Shown here in pieces: positions 33,681 through 48,200 of a stretch of 64,000 nt of DNA (position 1 is the stretch's first letter; the number at the start of each line of letters is the position of its first letter). Origin of the DNA: Plectrocnemia conspersa (taxonomy: Eukaryota > Arthropoda > Insecta > Trichoptera > Polycentropodidae). The notes beneath the pieces are model-generated. The model was given only the letters and a program-made list of their open reading frames with translations, made no database searches and was not told the DNA's origin. Location: NCBI GenBank assembly GCA_009617715.1, contig VTFK01000051.1:1059001-1123000 (forward strand). The letters run 5' to 3'. A program made the position numbers and the translations under genes.

Positions 33681-36221
33681 AAAAAATATTTTTTACAATT
33701 TAAAAATAACAACAATCGGAATATTTTTATAAAATTCGTATAACGCTTAAAAAATATTTTTGTATTTTTAATATACATAATGAAAAAGATAAGAAGCAAT
33801 TTATTTTATTCATAAAAATAGCTAATCACTACAATTGATATTCATTGTCTCATGTCTGATACACTTATGCCAGTGTTTTCTTTAAAAAAACGTTGTAATT
33901 TTAATGTTTTCTGAATCAGCGGAAATATAAAATTTAATAGGCTTACAAAAATTAAATCAGAAAGAATTGTATTAGATTTTTCGACGTACACGAGCATAAA
34001 ATTAGGAAATTCAGTAATACAAATTTTGCAAAATAGTAAAATAAATATGAGTACTTGTACTGACACATATAATGTCTATGTCCGAATTGCGAAGTGCTGT
34101 AACTCAAATTCGTTACCTAATTATAATGTAATGTGTATATGAATATATTATATATTAAATAATTTATATAATTAACAGGTTCATTAACAGAAACATTCCC
34201 TATTTACAATTAAAAAGATTAACGCATACTATAAAAATGGGCCAGTTTGACTCGCGATAAAAACGTTTTAACCATCGAAGAATAAATGAGTTTGTTTAAT
34301 TATAATGAGACATCACGGGAGACCACTTAACGCATTAAAGTACGCACTATAAATCATAAATGATTAAATATTTATCGCATTAAACATAGATAATGCGGGT
34401 AGCCGTTTTCAATCTACTTTATCGTACAACAACAATTTATTTTAAAGAAATTCGCTATCTTTCTCTAATTGGTCGTTATCACAAAAACCACCATAGAGGG
34501 GGTCATGAATATAAATATTGGGACTACGGAAACTAGAAATTACTCAAACATTTCGTCTGATTACTTTTCCTTACAAAGTAAAAAACCACCGTTTCTGTCT
34601 TCTCTTCCATTGCTCCAGCTCGACGACCGAAATCTAGAGCGATTTACTCCAGAGACGCCTGCAGCACATGGACGCATCCACGGACAAACTGTTTCAACAG
34701 GTGCGCAACAAACAATTTATCCATGTCTTAATCAAATAAATACCCCGGAACTTATAGCCCGGACATAATATGTTGTGTTTTTGTCTGTACATAATTAAAT
34801 TAAAATATAATCGAGACACGATAAAACATTTTATTCCATTAAAATTTTACATTACTCTAATGTCTTAACGTTGCTTTCTGAAAGAGGTTCTACACCATAA
34901 TCGTTTTCTATTTAAAAAAATACACTACTATGTATATATCATATTTTACTATATTTTTAATTCACCTTTTTTATGTTCAAATTTACCAATTTCAATTTTA
35001 AAATGCTCCTCCACCCTTTACTATTTTATGCATCTGCTAATGTCAAAAATATGTAGTAAAGTGTGAGTTAGCACGTTATCGTGGTGAAAAAGTCAAAATT
35101 ATATCTTAATAATCTTCAGGTCATCAATTGATGCTATTTCGATCTCAAAATTATTTATTTTGTCGGAGAATGGGAGGAGAACATAAATTCTTTCACCCCT
35201 TGATAGCCAAAATAATCTTTTTTTTTTGTAATATTAATTCTAGCAAAACATAATATTTTACTTGAAAGATGTTTATTAATATGAAAATATTTCCAAAAAT
35301 CATTGGAACGGTCAGAGTAATTTTGTAGGTTTCGCTACCTGCTTCTAGGGAGCAGCACTCGACTTGAGTTGACTTTTGCTGACAACAAATTAGGCGTAGA
35401 AGGCAACGAAAAAATCCTTGAGTACAGTAAGAAGTTTTATAAAAAAGCTTGCATATCTTTGTGTCATTATTTAGAAATGAAATATTATGGATTTCATAGT
35501 ACGTTTGAACGAGTACTATTAACATATTATTAGCGTTAATTGACTAAAAATCTGTTCCATATCATTCCACATGTATGTTTTCTCATCATTATTGCTAATA
35601 TATATTTTAATAGAGTTCTGTTTAGTTTTAATCAATGGAGCTTTACTTTTATAAACATTATTTTCACATTTGATTTATACAAAGGTAATTGATTGATTCA
35701 CCTCAATGCCACTTCAAAGTGCTCCGAAAATAGAAATAAACCATTAGACGCTCATATTGTATTGACATGACATAGTAGAATTTCTTTCGTGTAATATACT
35801 GATGTGTATGTTGGGTTTGTGAGTTGTTATATGCGATGTAAGTCAATAACATGGGATATTTGTTCAAGTTAACTATGAATAGAAAAGCTTGCTTTCCATT
35901 TCAGTTTATTTTGATAAATTTCAATCTACAATAAAATATTATACAATCATGATGTATTCACTTTAAAATGGCGTTAATTTATTCGACATTAATTTTATCT
36001 ATTATCTTAAAGTACAAGTTTTTTATTAATAGTTTTCAATGGATATATGTATGTTTGCATTCTTCGCAAAATACACACGTACATATATCCATTTACATGT
36101 GTTGCTTCTCGACGAAATCAAAGAAAACGAATGAGTCAATTCGTAAAATTATGAAAATAAATTGACATCCATAATTAACACACATATTATTTTATATGTA
36201 TATACACACACATATATATAC

Positions 36222-36257
<36 letters not shown>

Positions 36258-36288
36258 GTATATATATGTATATATATAAATATATAAC

Positions 36289-36495
<207 letters not shown>

Positions 36496-37972
36496 CATAT
36501 ATAATACATTAATACGATACATAGTTATGATACAAGTAGTGTTTTTTATTGTCTTTGTAATTGAATACATAATTTCAGTGTTTTCGCAGCGTTTCGTTAT
36601 ATAAATATGTAAGTTTTTCAGGGTCAGCTTCGGATAGAGTTAGGGAAGAGACAAACATAAAGGGCGCTACGGGACCATAGCACGTTAGTAAGCCTTATTG
36701 TTTTTGTTTTGCTAACCATTTATAAAAATATTCAACAAAGACCTCACCGACCCTGGCAACGTATTCATATTCATATTACAATCAATTCTTAATTTATTAT
36801 TGTATGAGATAACAACCATCAAGCCTCTGCAATCGAATGTATGTGTGCCATTTTATAGATTAGGACAATAAAGTCGGAGATGGCCTAGAGAGATGTAAAG
36901 TCTATGCCTTTTCAAAATTCAGAATGTTTCGGCATACAAATGGACGGGTCGCAGAATTAGCACGTCAGCTAAACAATTTAATAAAAGAACCGCTATAATT
37001 AGATTTGTTCGATTTCGATTATTATGAGAAAATTGGGGCTAGAATTTGGCTATGTGCAGCTCCAGGCCATCTCCGGTTAATGTCGATATCAATGTATTAA
37101 GACTGCAAATGTTACCCATTAATAATTACGTCTCCGAAATAAAACTTTTAAGAATATTTAAAGCCAAGTCATGTAGTCTATGTTTTTCATATCATAATTA
37201 AAATATATAATAAATATGAATTCTATAAGCTGATCTTATATAGAAATAAGATTTATGGTACATTATAATTATTAAAGCATTTATTAAAGTATAAATGTTC
37301 CATTGTACTAAGCAATTCGACGACTTTTATATTATATATATTATTGTCAAGTGCAATCCTGCTGCTACGTCGAACGAATCGTACAACAATGAAACATTGA
37401 TACAACCGTCACGAAGGCTGTTATTTTGTAAATTCCTATAAAATATAATTAATCTGTACGATACGATCGTACGGAATATTACAGTTGTGTGTACTAAATA
37501 TATAAAAATTAACCACTAAACATAGAAGATATAGAAAACATTCAAATTTGGAAAAAATTGACGAAGATCTTTAAAGCTGACGATGCCCATTTTTAAAAAC
37601 AAAACAGATAGTATCAGATCCCTTTAGAATAACACTTTTAAGTATATTTATATCGTATTACTGTAGTAATTCTTTTTTATATTATTGTCTTTGTATTCGG
37701 CTGCGTATCCAATCATACGAGGCCTATATATCATATATAATATTTAAGATTTTTTAGGCTACAACGATGCCATTTTTCATACATATTGCATATTATATTT
37801 AATATATTAATTAAAAATTATATCAAAAATTATTTTATAGTATAATATATAAGCAGAAATATATTATATGTATACATATATAAACAAACATTAATACAAT
37901 GGAATAGATGAATTAGGGCTCTGGTATATTCATCCACACCATAATGTATATTATTTAAAATAGCGATAAATA

Positions 37973-38112
<140 letters not shown>

Positions 38113-38898
38113 TTTATTTAAAAAAATACATATATGTATATATAGTTTTTTAATAATATTTATTGTCTATGTTTACACATAAAAATACATCTCTTTACAT
38201 TTAATATATGTATACAATAAAATGTTTGACAATCAGATTAGTCAAAACGATTCTATATTTATTTAAGATTTAGCTGCACTTGGAAACAGTGGGCTTTTAT
38301 ATTAATAAAATACATAATCAGAAGCAAAAGTAATATTATGATATGAAAAAATAATTCATACATGTTTTTCTTTTGATTCTTTCAGTCGACCGTCATTTAT
38401 TGTCATCGATATACATATATAAATATATATACATATACATTAAGCATTGCATATATAGTAAAATAGTAATTAACAAATATATAATTGTATTAACAAAGTT
38501 GCCTACGTTAATAAGTTAATATTAAAATAAATATCAATATACATATGTATATATTTTTTTTTGATATTATTGTCAAATAGCTTCAGTTGATTTTTTATAT
38601 AATATTTTTATAATACATAAAAGTTTTGTAAAGTTTATTGTCATATTATTAAGAATTTAGCTTTAACACGAATAAGAACATTTCAACGATATGTGTTATA
38701 GTAAAAATTATATCCCAAGAACTAAAATGATATGACATTCATGATAACACTGTTACTTGATATGCTCGTAAAGAAGTTCATTGAAAAGTGTTGATATATA
38801 GTAAATATGTATATTTATAGATATGATTATATTAAAAACACTTTATTTTTGCCTTTTAAAAAATACTTTATAAAAAGAATTCATATTGGAAAGCATGT

Positions 38899-39144
38899 TT
38901 ACGTTAAAGCTTGCACTTCTTCGCACGCCTTTGGCCGTACGTCGAATCGACAAGTATATTTCACCAATCCAGTTAACTTTTTTTCATGCGCCATGTCCAA
39001 CATACCTCCACAGGTAGAAGCCCGTTTAATACTATCACAGTCTTTTGAGATACAATGCGTAGCGGTAAATACATAGTTTTTGCTGGAGCATCCCCCTTTT
39101 TTAATACCGTAAATGTTATGGACCGAAAAAATATATATAGTATA
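38899..39144 (-). other. Six-cysteine open frame of 82 codons, nature unknown
   Basis: The minus strand is open from 39144 to a TAA at 38899-38901. There are six Cys with spacing C-x11-C-x4-C-x8-C-x19-C-x8-C, and the stretch is less AT-rich than its neighbours. There is no ATG near the front (the first Met is after the fourth Cys), so it would have to be a terminal exon. The best acceptor, GATGCTCCAG near 39092, falls after the first Cys. It lies just below the last exon of the unknown minus-strand gene and could be an alternative last exon, a piece of another gene, or chance. I do not recognise the fold. Confidence 0.3.
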
Positions 39145-39247
39145 TTACTTTATGTGAATCTGTTTAATATTTGTTGTATCTTTCTTAATAAACGCAGTGT
39201 TTATCATGCACTTCTTGCTCCTGTCTCTTCTCGCTTGTGAAGTACGT

Positions 39248-42200
39248 CTAGTTGAACATGATACCGTGGCTGTTGTCAGATCTCTGAAATTAAATGAAAA
39301 AGATGTTTTATAATATTACTAATAAAAGTCTGATATTTTAAATTCCATGCACTAGGATTAACCACAAGGATCATAAATATATTATTATAGGAAAATTTAT
39401 TAATTAAACATACTTAAACCCTTGATTTGTTTATATCATTATTATAGAGGTTTAAATCAACGTTACATATATGTTATATTGTAGTATTATAAGAACAAAT
39501 ATATTGTAACAGTAAAAAATAAGTATTTTAAAGTTATACATATCGAATTATAACTATAAAATGTGTTTTTTTTTAGTTCAAGATTTATATTTAATACATA
39601 TAAAGCCGCTTTACTTGTTTTAAATAATTATTTATTTATTAGGGAATCGTCTAGTTCATAGATGTCTCTAAAAATATTTATAATAATCAAAATATATTCC
39701 TAACGGGGAAAAAATACAGCATGTAGCCTGTTAAATTATATTTGTATGGTAATTGTCTAATAATTTATAATATTAATATCACGAACAATTCTTCTTGATT
39801 AATTATCAAAAATCTAAATTAGGCTTTTATGATTTAGTCGAAAATGGTAATTAAAGATAAATAGCTAAAAATGGTGCTAGGTCTTTGTATTTTTTATTTT
39901 TATTTAGGGCTGTATTGTATATTTTTGTTTTACTTAAGCATAAAATTTTAATGGACAACTGGTTTTATATATTATTAAAAAAATTATATTTTCTAATATT
40001 TTTTTTCCACACAATTTTTTATTATTGTTTATATAGTGTAGGTGATTCAATGTAATTCCATGTTAAACCTCTAGAAGTAGAAGTCATAATTGACTTTCGA
40101 AAACTTAAGTAAAGGATGTTACGAGGTCCTTTCAAAAGCGTAACCATATATAGTAACTGTACTTGTTAATTAGCAAAAACCACTAGTTGTTACTCTCCAC
40201 TGTTGTGTGCATGTGCGCCTCTTAGCAAATTAGCGTTCGCGTTTATGAATTTATTATGTGGAATGCAAATAAATATAAAAATATTTTATAATTATCAAAT
40301 TTGGTAACTAAACCCATGCGTTTCTTCACCACTATATAAAACACTAACGAGCTTTAAAGTCGATTATTTACAAATATGCATTTGTTGTTTTTTTTTTTTT
40401 GTATAATTTTAATAACTTAATGTTGTATTTGCAGCTACAACGAATATCCTTGACTTGTACTCAAAACGCATACCTGTATGGCATGATCGTCGATCAAATT
40501 CTTTATCAGGTCCGTGTTCATGTTGAACGCAAACGGATTGAAGTAGTCTTCGTTGGCCAGCAGTGGCGGAAGAAGGTACTCCGGCTGAGAGTGCTTCCCA
40601 CCGAATAGAAGAGCGGAGGAACGTCGAGTCGGTGGCGCCAAAACATTAGGATACGTGATGATACTGTCGGAGGAGCCGTGGCGCTGGCTGTTGTCTCCGG
40701 AGTACCTGGTCGTGTGGTAATACGTTGGGTCATCAGCCATGTTGTACTCATCCTGTGGAGCACCCAATGGGGCCCTCACGTATTCGCGGTGCTTGTGGCC
40801 GTGGTAGTCTTCGCGGAATCTGTAAAAAGCATGAAAGATTTTTATTTTCTGAATTTAAAAAACGAATCAAACCGCTGCTAGGCTTTCGGTGAGAACAGTT
40901 GCTAGAAATGCTGAGCACATTGTGAGTAACATCAATAGCCAATGTAACAAAGCAAATGAAATCAAAATTCGGCCACCCATCCAAGTATCGACCAGGCCCA
41001 ATGCTGCATAACTTCACAGCTTATTTATTTTTATGCACATATTATTATATATAATAATTTTACGTCACACTAAAAATATAATATTGCGCATTCTAATATT
41101 TTTTATTGAACATGGAAATATTTATTTAATGTTAATTTTAAATTAAACACTTACATACGTTGTAAAAAAAAATCATTATTTTTTTGTTTGCTTATTTTTA
41201 TTAAAAAATATATTTTATATTTACTAATAATTATTTTGCAAAATTATTTATGTTTGAAATGTTTTTTTTTAATTTTTTTTACATATAATTAAAAATATAA
41301 TTTCGATTTTTTATGTATCCTCTAGGTTTACAATGTTCTATTAAAGTTTTTTTAATATGGTAACTTCAGTTTACGTTAAGTGAAAATTTTTAATACTTTT
41401 ATAAATACTGAACAGTGAGAGTCATTTATAAATTATTTTGTGTGTACTGTAACTGAAGTGATACAGTGATAGTGCATACATAGGCTAGTTAATGAATGCA
41501 TTATCTGGTTGATATATTGTATAAAACTTTTATATATAATGGCCATCATGATGTACTGGGGAAAACTTGTCAAATTGTGATGCTCAGATTTGAAATAAAA
41601 AATATAAATTGTACCCGTGGAATTAACAAGGTGCACGTATATATTAAATTATATATAAATAGCTTTCTCTGAAATTCCATATGCATTAAAGCACCACCCA
41701 CAGTACACGAGGAAAGGGTTATGTCAGCCAAAGAAGCGTGAACGTTATCAACGAAGTGCCAAACGAGAGCTTAAAGTCTGGTTGCTGATATGACTTAATT
41801 TACCTTTTCTTTCAATTTTAACATAATAATCCTAATATGACACGCACAGCGTAAATTGTGTGACTTTATCCGCTTTAGTGAAACATTTTTCACGCGAAAA
41901 CGCCGAGATTAATCATTGCATTCAAGTAAAATTCAGCTGAAAGGAATTTAAATTCGCCGCTCAGCAAAATGCCAAAGAGCAAACTCGGCGATTCATGCGA
42001 TTGCGCCATATTATTCGTAAACGACAATAGATTTGCGATTGCCGCTCCGTCGCTGAAAGGTTGAAATATTTTCTCGCCTCGGCGCACAAAAAGCCTTCCG
42101 GCGAATTGTCTCCTCCGTCACACCCGTGTGACATACAATAAGGCGACACTACTTTCATTCCGAGATATTCCGCCAAGTTTACGTCGGATGCTACAATTCA

Positions 42201-45200
42201 GCTGACGGCTAATGGCCGACCCCTTTAATTAAAATGGAATGTCATGAATAAACGAACAAGCATCAGCCAACACACCCCTTGCAGAGTCACCAGGCTTTGC
42301 CTGGGGCCGACTAGAATGCACCTAAGTTTAAAACTTGATTTTAATAAAACATTAAATAATTCGGTTGGACCCACCACCGGGGCTCCGCCTTCGTGTGATA
42401 CGCGTTCCGCGTGATGGAATTGATCATCTTTATTGCCTCATTGCAAACTTTGGCGATGTGCATATGCATTTTTATCCTTGCTCGAACGTCACCCTCACTA
42501 AAAAATTGACTCATTATTGTGTTTTAGTCACAGTGTCAGAAAAATAGAGCACGACTCTTTATTTATTCAATATGGACTCAAGTCTATCATAATCAATGGA
42601 AAATAATGAAACTCAAAAATTTTTAAAAATATGTTGCAATGTTTACGAAACGCTCATCAATTCTTGCTGCTGATGGTAAAAACGAGTATATCCAAAATTT
42701 GCAAGAAATTAAATTATGCATCATTTAGAAAAATTAGAAAATCAGTTCTGCCACTAACTTAATTAAAAACGATCAGTGACGATATTAAATATTCTCAATT
42801 TTTTTATCAATGATATAAATTGTAAGCCAAAAAACACATTAAAGTGTAGAAACACATGTCACAATAATTATAATGTATTATAATAGTCGGTGACATATTA
42901 GATAACCTTTAGTACATAAAGAACCTTTGTTATATTTGTCGATGAGCGTTCTAAGAAAGCAATGAATGATTTGGATCAGGTATTATTAAATAATAAGGCG
43001 ATTAAGCTATAAATACGTACGTATTACTCGAGTGCTATATCCATATGCCTTTCAAAATCTAATTATTGATATTTTAATTATCTATTTCGGTAAAATTCTT
43101 AATATATTGCAGATATTTATGTATTGTAATTAATTTATCAAATGTAATTTATCTACCTCTTATTTGATTAATTAAAATATAGATTAATAAATTCAAGAAG
43201 TCTTTTGGTCGTATGATTTAATTGATTTTATTTAACTTTTGAGTTGTTTTATTCTACAAGTACAAAAAACAAGACTTTTAAATTATGTATCACACTATTT
43301 TATGATGTATATTTGTATTTGTGAGATACATTCCGTGTTAAGTGACGAGAGTGAGTGAGAGATAAAGGCGTGCGGTACGCATGTAACGCATGCCCTTGTA
43401 TCGCACTCACTCTCGTCACTTAGCACGCGAGCGAGCGAAAGGAAATGTATCTCATCGACCGCGCCTGGTGTTTAGTTAAATTTGTATTTCATAAAAAAGC
43501 TTTTTAAATTTTTTGCCGCAGAGATAATTTAAAACTATAAGCTACTTAGCACTGTACTATCATATTTTTAAAATTTATTTTTATTCCGTGACTGTGCTAT
43601 TTTTCTTCATATAAAAAAGCTTTCCAATACTTTGACAAAATGAAGAAAAAAAATATTTTAATACCACTTTTATGATAGATTAGGCTTAAATATGTTTCAC
43701 TGTAAATTTACATTTTTGCCACAAAGATATAATTATTCAATTTTGATGTAAAAGTTTAAGTTAATTTAATTGCGCTATTATTCTTTTTATATATTTTTTG
43801 AAGTTTTGACAAAATATACAAAAAAAATATTTAATATCATTTTTTATATAAATTAAGTTGTTAAATCATTATAGTAAAAAAATATGATCTAGTTTAAGCC
43901 TCATTGCACACGATTGTAAAAAGTAATTAGATCATTATACATTATATAATAAAAAGTAGCATAACTTTAATTTTGAGAATTTATCATAAATGATTTTGTT
44001 TAATCAAAACTTTAGCATAAGACGTTTCATAGAATTTGTCATAAAAATTATTGTATCATATCTACATTGTAATAAAGAATAAATTGTATCATTACGTATA
44101 AATAAATATTATAATATTGTTGATTGTGAGAGTAAGTACACAATTACACACATATTCTGGAGGCAGTATTAATTAAAATTTCCAACATCTTATCTTCAAA
44201 GCTAAAACAGTAATTTAGTCAAACATTTCGTTATTAATATTAAGGTATATTTATTTCTTATTTCATCAATGCATATTTTATAATTTGGTACAATTCTTGA
44301 ATTATTTTAATCTTCTCATTCGATCCCTTTGCCAACCTTAATTAAATTGCGAACCTTGCCATTCATTAAAGATTTCTCGTAGATCTAGTGACCTTTTCAA
44401 TTTTGAAAAATACATCAGACCTTTTCATTCAAAAAGGTTCAGGTCGTATTTTATTTGTGTACAAACAACCTTAGAAATACTAGAGTTCCGTTTTTTATTT
44501 TTAGAATGCTAATAAGATATTAATCAAGTTTCGCAATTACTGTGCGAGCAATTGTATCTAAAACAGAACATGACAGTTTATTACACAAACAATTCATGTT
44601 TGTTTGTTTTTTAATTAAAGTCTGTAAACTGTAAAGTTATCGACTTCAATGTGTTTATGTTGTTGGGATTCTATATACTTTTCCATTATAAAGCTTTATT
44701 TGAACAAAGGCGCTTTATGAACAAACCCTCAAGAGAAATCACTATATTAGAACACTAGCCAGACGTAAAACTTACAAAAACCATACATAATATTCATAGT
44801 ATTCAAAAGTTGTATAGTCGTACTCATTAATATCTTTAGTTAGTTTATTTTTATTTTGAATAATAAAATTCTACTAGCAGTGTAGCTCTCTAAAAAACGA
44901 CACGACATGGCACTTTCCATAACACATTGTATTTTCAGACAGTAGCTCCACAAAGTCAACAATATACAATAAGTTAAATTATATTATGTCTTCGCTTATG
45001 AATAACATAAACAATAGTGGTCTAATTTTAAAATAGGAAGCTCCAGAATGGGTGAAATATTCCATGGTGATTTTTATACATTTCATAGATGACATTTATA
45101 TTGATCAAACATGTGATTTAATAGATCTTAAGCTAGAGATTTATCATATTAAACATTTATAATTTTATTTAGTGCATCTATGCAGTTATTTAAAGAAGTA

Positions 45201-48200
45201 CCTACTGCACTAAACAATAAACAAATATTTAAAGTAATTAGCAGTCGCAGTGTAAAACTTGGGCCGGTCGCCTCGTATTTGCGCAGAATAAACACCATAG
45301 GTAGATTTTAACACACAAACGTCGGTACACAAAAGAAACTTTTACACCTAATGTATGCCCAAAACCGCGAGACCTTTGTGCTCCCTTTTGTCCCTTTGAT
45401 CATAGAGTCGTTTGTCCGGATTTACGCGAAGTATTATAAACGGCTATATTTATTCAATACGTTTCGGCGGACACCTTGTTTACCGTTCGCTCCCAGTAAA
45501 TGCGCATAAGAATAGGTATTGTGTAAAAGTATTGAAGGAAAAAATGTTGCTAAATATGAAGCGTATGTGGGCTTATTTATACGTTTCTCAAATTAAAGTA
45601 GAACAAAGGAGTGTATTTGCTGAAAAGTCTTTTCGCGTGGGCTTTTTCCTTGGGGTTTTTTTTTGCGAATCATATTTACGATGTTGAATATTATATAATA
45701 TTTCTATTTAATTCAGACAATGGTATGTAATAGTAGAAATATATTGGTTACGATCCAAGTCTTTGTATGTATATTAATTGACATACCTAATTGAAATATA
45801 ATATTATTTTAATATTTGAAGGATATTTATTTTTATAAAACATCGTAACGATCTTTTATATAATTATTACATTGAATATATTTTCATGTGAGAAAATGAC
45901 AATTATTATATACGTTTTAAAAGGCTTATTTTATCCAATTACGCCGATTATGTACAACCAGGGTTGACCTGAGGACAAGAATGTGCTCTAGAAGGGCGGC
46001 CAAAAAATCAAAATAAAGGCGTAACATTTCTTTAAAAAAATTCTCTCTGCATCGCTCTTCTATGCCCACTTTGGTTAGCTACTATTATATTCTTTGTTCT
46101 GTGGTTACCATACAGTTGTCTTCGCCGCTGTTTTTCAGCGTTAATCTACTACTTTTTAGGTTTTAAATGCATAAATTTATTAAATAATTAACTACTATGT
46201 AATTATTTTGATTTATAATAAATTTTAAAATTATTTGCAAAAGATTGCTTGTAGTAGTTGAAGTAGTATTATTGTATGTTTTTTGAATGTTTATCAACTT
46301 ATGTTTTAAATGTAATGTGTTGATAAAATGTGTGTGTTAGGGGGGGGGGGGTGCTAAATAAGCTAAGGCCGGCCCAGTGTTTCTTCTTAAGAATGTCTAG
46401 AGAGAAAAATGTCAAAGTAAGAATTTTATAAAGCATTTTTTATTTTTTAAAATTAGGTTTTAATAAGGGGTCTGGGAATGACAAAAAAATTGTTTACAAA
46501 TTTTTAATAATCAAATTTTTGATTAAATAATAAAAGAAGACACTCAGATAAGAAATCTTTCCGAAGGTGTTCGTGCCAGATGTTTGAAAATATGAACACT
46601 TTCTCAGAAGAACCAATATTTTTTTGTGATTTTCTATTACTTTAACCGGCCGGCGGCTTTATCTTTGCTTTGAAGATCTAATACCGGTTAGATAAAAATA
46701 AATTATGCATGGAAATCGGCAGAATGCAAAATGATTTAGAGCTGTTTTTCTTTTTCGATTATAAATATTATTGTAAATGAGCAACAGCTGATATTGACAA
46801 TTTTCTCACGATTATTATTGGCAGCCAAAAAGGCCTTGAATTTTTTATTGAAACAATTGGAAAGTATCAATTCTGAGCTAAGCTCAAAATTTCAACTGGC
46901 AATTAAAGAGAAATTATATAATCGAAGAAACGAGATACTGATGTCATAAATTAAATATTTGATAAATCCAGATTCTTTCACCAGTCAAAAAAATTATTCA
47001 CAGATTATATATTAGCTCGACGAATTTTAAAGACCTGCGACTCCATTAAATCATTAGAATCTATTGAAGAAATTGAAAAATTGTCATTGGCACAACAAAG
47101 AAATTTATTTTTCAAGAGTCTACACATAGCTTTAGAATGCTTTGAAGAGAGATCCTAATTTTGCCCTTTATCGAGATGCCTCCACGAATTAGCCCTCTTT
47201 AGAAGTTCAGCAAAGATTCTGCTGATGATGGATGCGGATTAAATGACACGTCAAAGACATTAGTCCGCAACTGGCGCGTCACCGAGGGTCTGTGCCCCCA
47301 TATAATGTGCTAGCCTTGTTGTTGATTAAACCAACATCAACCCAAAACGAAAGGAATTTTTCCACGGCCGAAACGAGGATGTTTGATTCTACTTTAGATG
47401 GCATGTGTTTTTTAAAGTGCTATTTCAACAATAATATGTAACATGCAATACTTTACTGTATTACATACATTTTTTCATTCAACAAAATTTCTCGAAAAAT
47501 GAAAATCATTGAGAAATCATAATGCCTATTTACAACCATTCTTCTGTGTTGTTTCTTATATCCAAAACCATTATGATCGCTTATCAGATTATTATTCAAT
47601 CCGCTGTCATCGTTTTAATTTAATTTAATCAAAAAGTTCTTTAGAGAGATGCAGATGAATAGAAAGATCCTTTTTCTAATAACATACTGACTAAATCAAG
47701 TATGCAATTGACTTTAAGCATTACAAACTAAACTAATAAAATATTAGTTTTAAGAGCAATCTGTGGATCTATACCAAAGTAAGTAAATAATAATTATAGC
47801 AAGTAATTGTATCAAAAATATACAACTAGCGGTTTAATTTCGCAAAAGTGCCGCTTTTCTGGCAAATTGGATTTGGCTCGTTCTTTTTTTTTCCCAAGAC
47901 GCTTTAGAAGTTTCGAACTTTGGATTTGAGAAGTTAGCGCCTCGGATTTTATCATTATAATTAAGTCTCAGACAAAGGCGATTCCGTTGACGTGTCTGCC
48001 TCAAACCCTTGAGTTAATTCAATTTTCCCACCGTCTGTCAGCGGTTCGATACGTTTATATAAATTAGTTATGTTTGTCTTGCTTCAAATCAAATCTAATG
48101 GCGTCGTGTACATAAGCACAATGGCTTTTCACGACATATCCGTCTCAGTTACAAATTTTGCCTATTGCGTGAAAACGGTTAAGTGAGTAGTGTTTATACT

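Noticed and set aside
33200..33799. 199-codon open frame on the minus strand over the GC-rich island
   Set aside because: Other frame of the signal peptide exon region; Cys/Arg/Ala repeats from GC-rich sequence, and it does not join the FN3 exon in phase.
42365..42547. 60-codon open frame with balanced composition
   Set aside because: No recognisable motif, no good splice borders; kept only as part of the nearby intron.
45412..45687. 91-codon open frame on the plus strand
   Set aside because: No known domain and no supporting splice sites; probably chance within a less AT-rich island.
45955..46380. Possible hAT element with CAGGG and GGCCGGCCC ends
   Set aside because: The two ends match poorly and no target-site duplication is visible.
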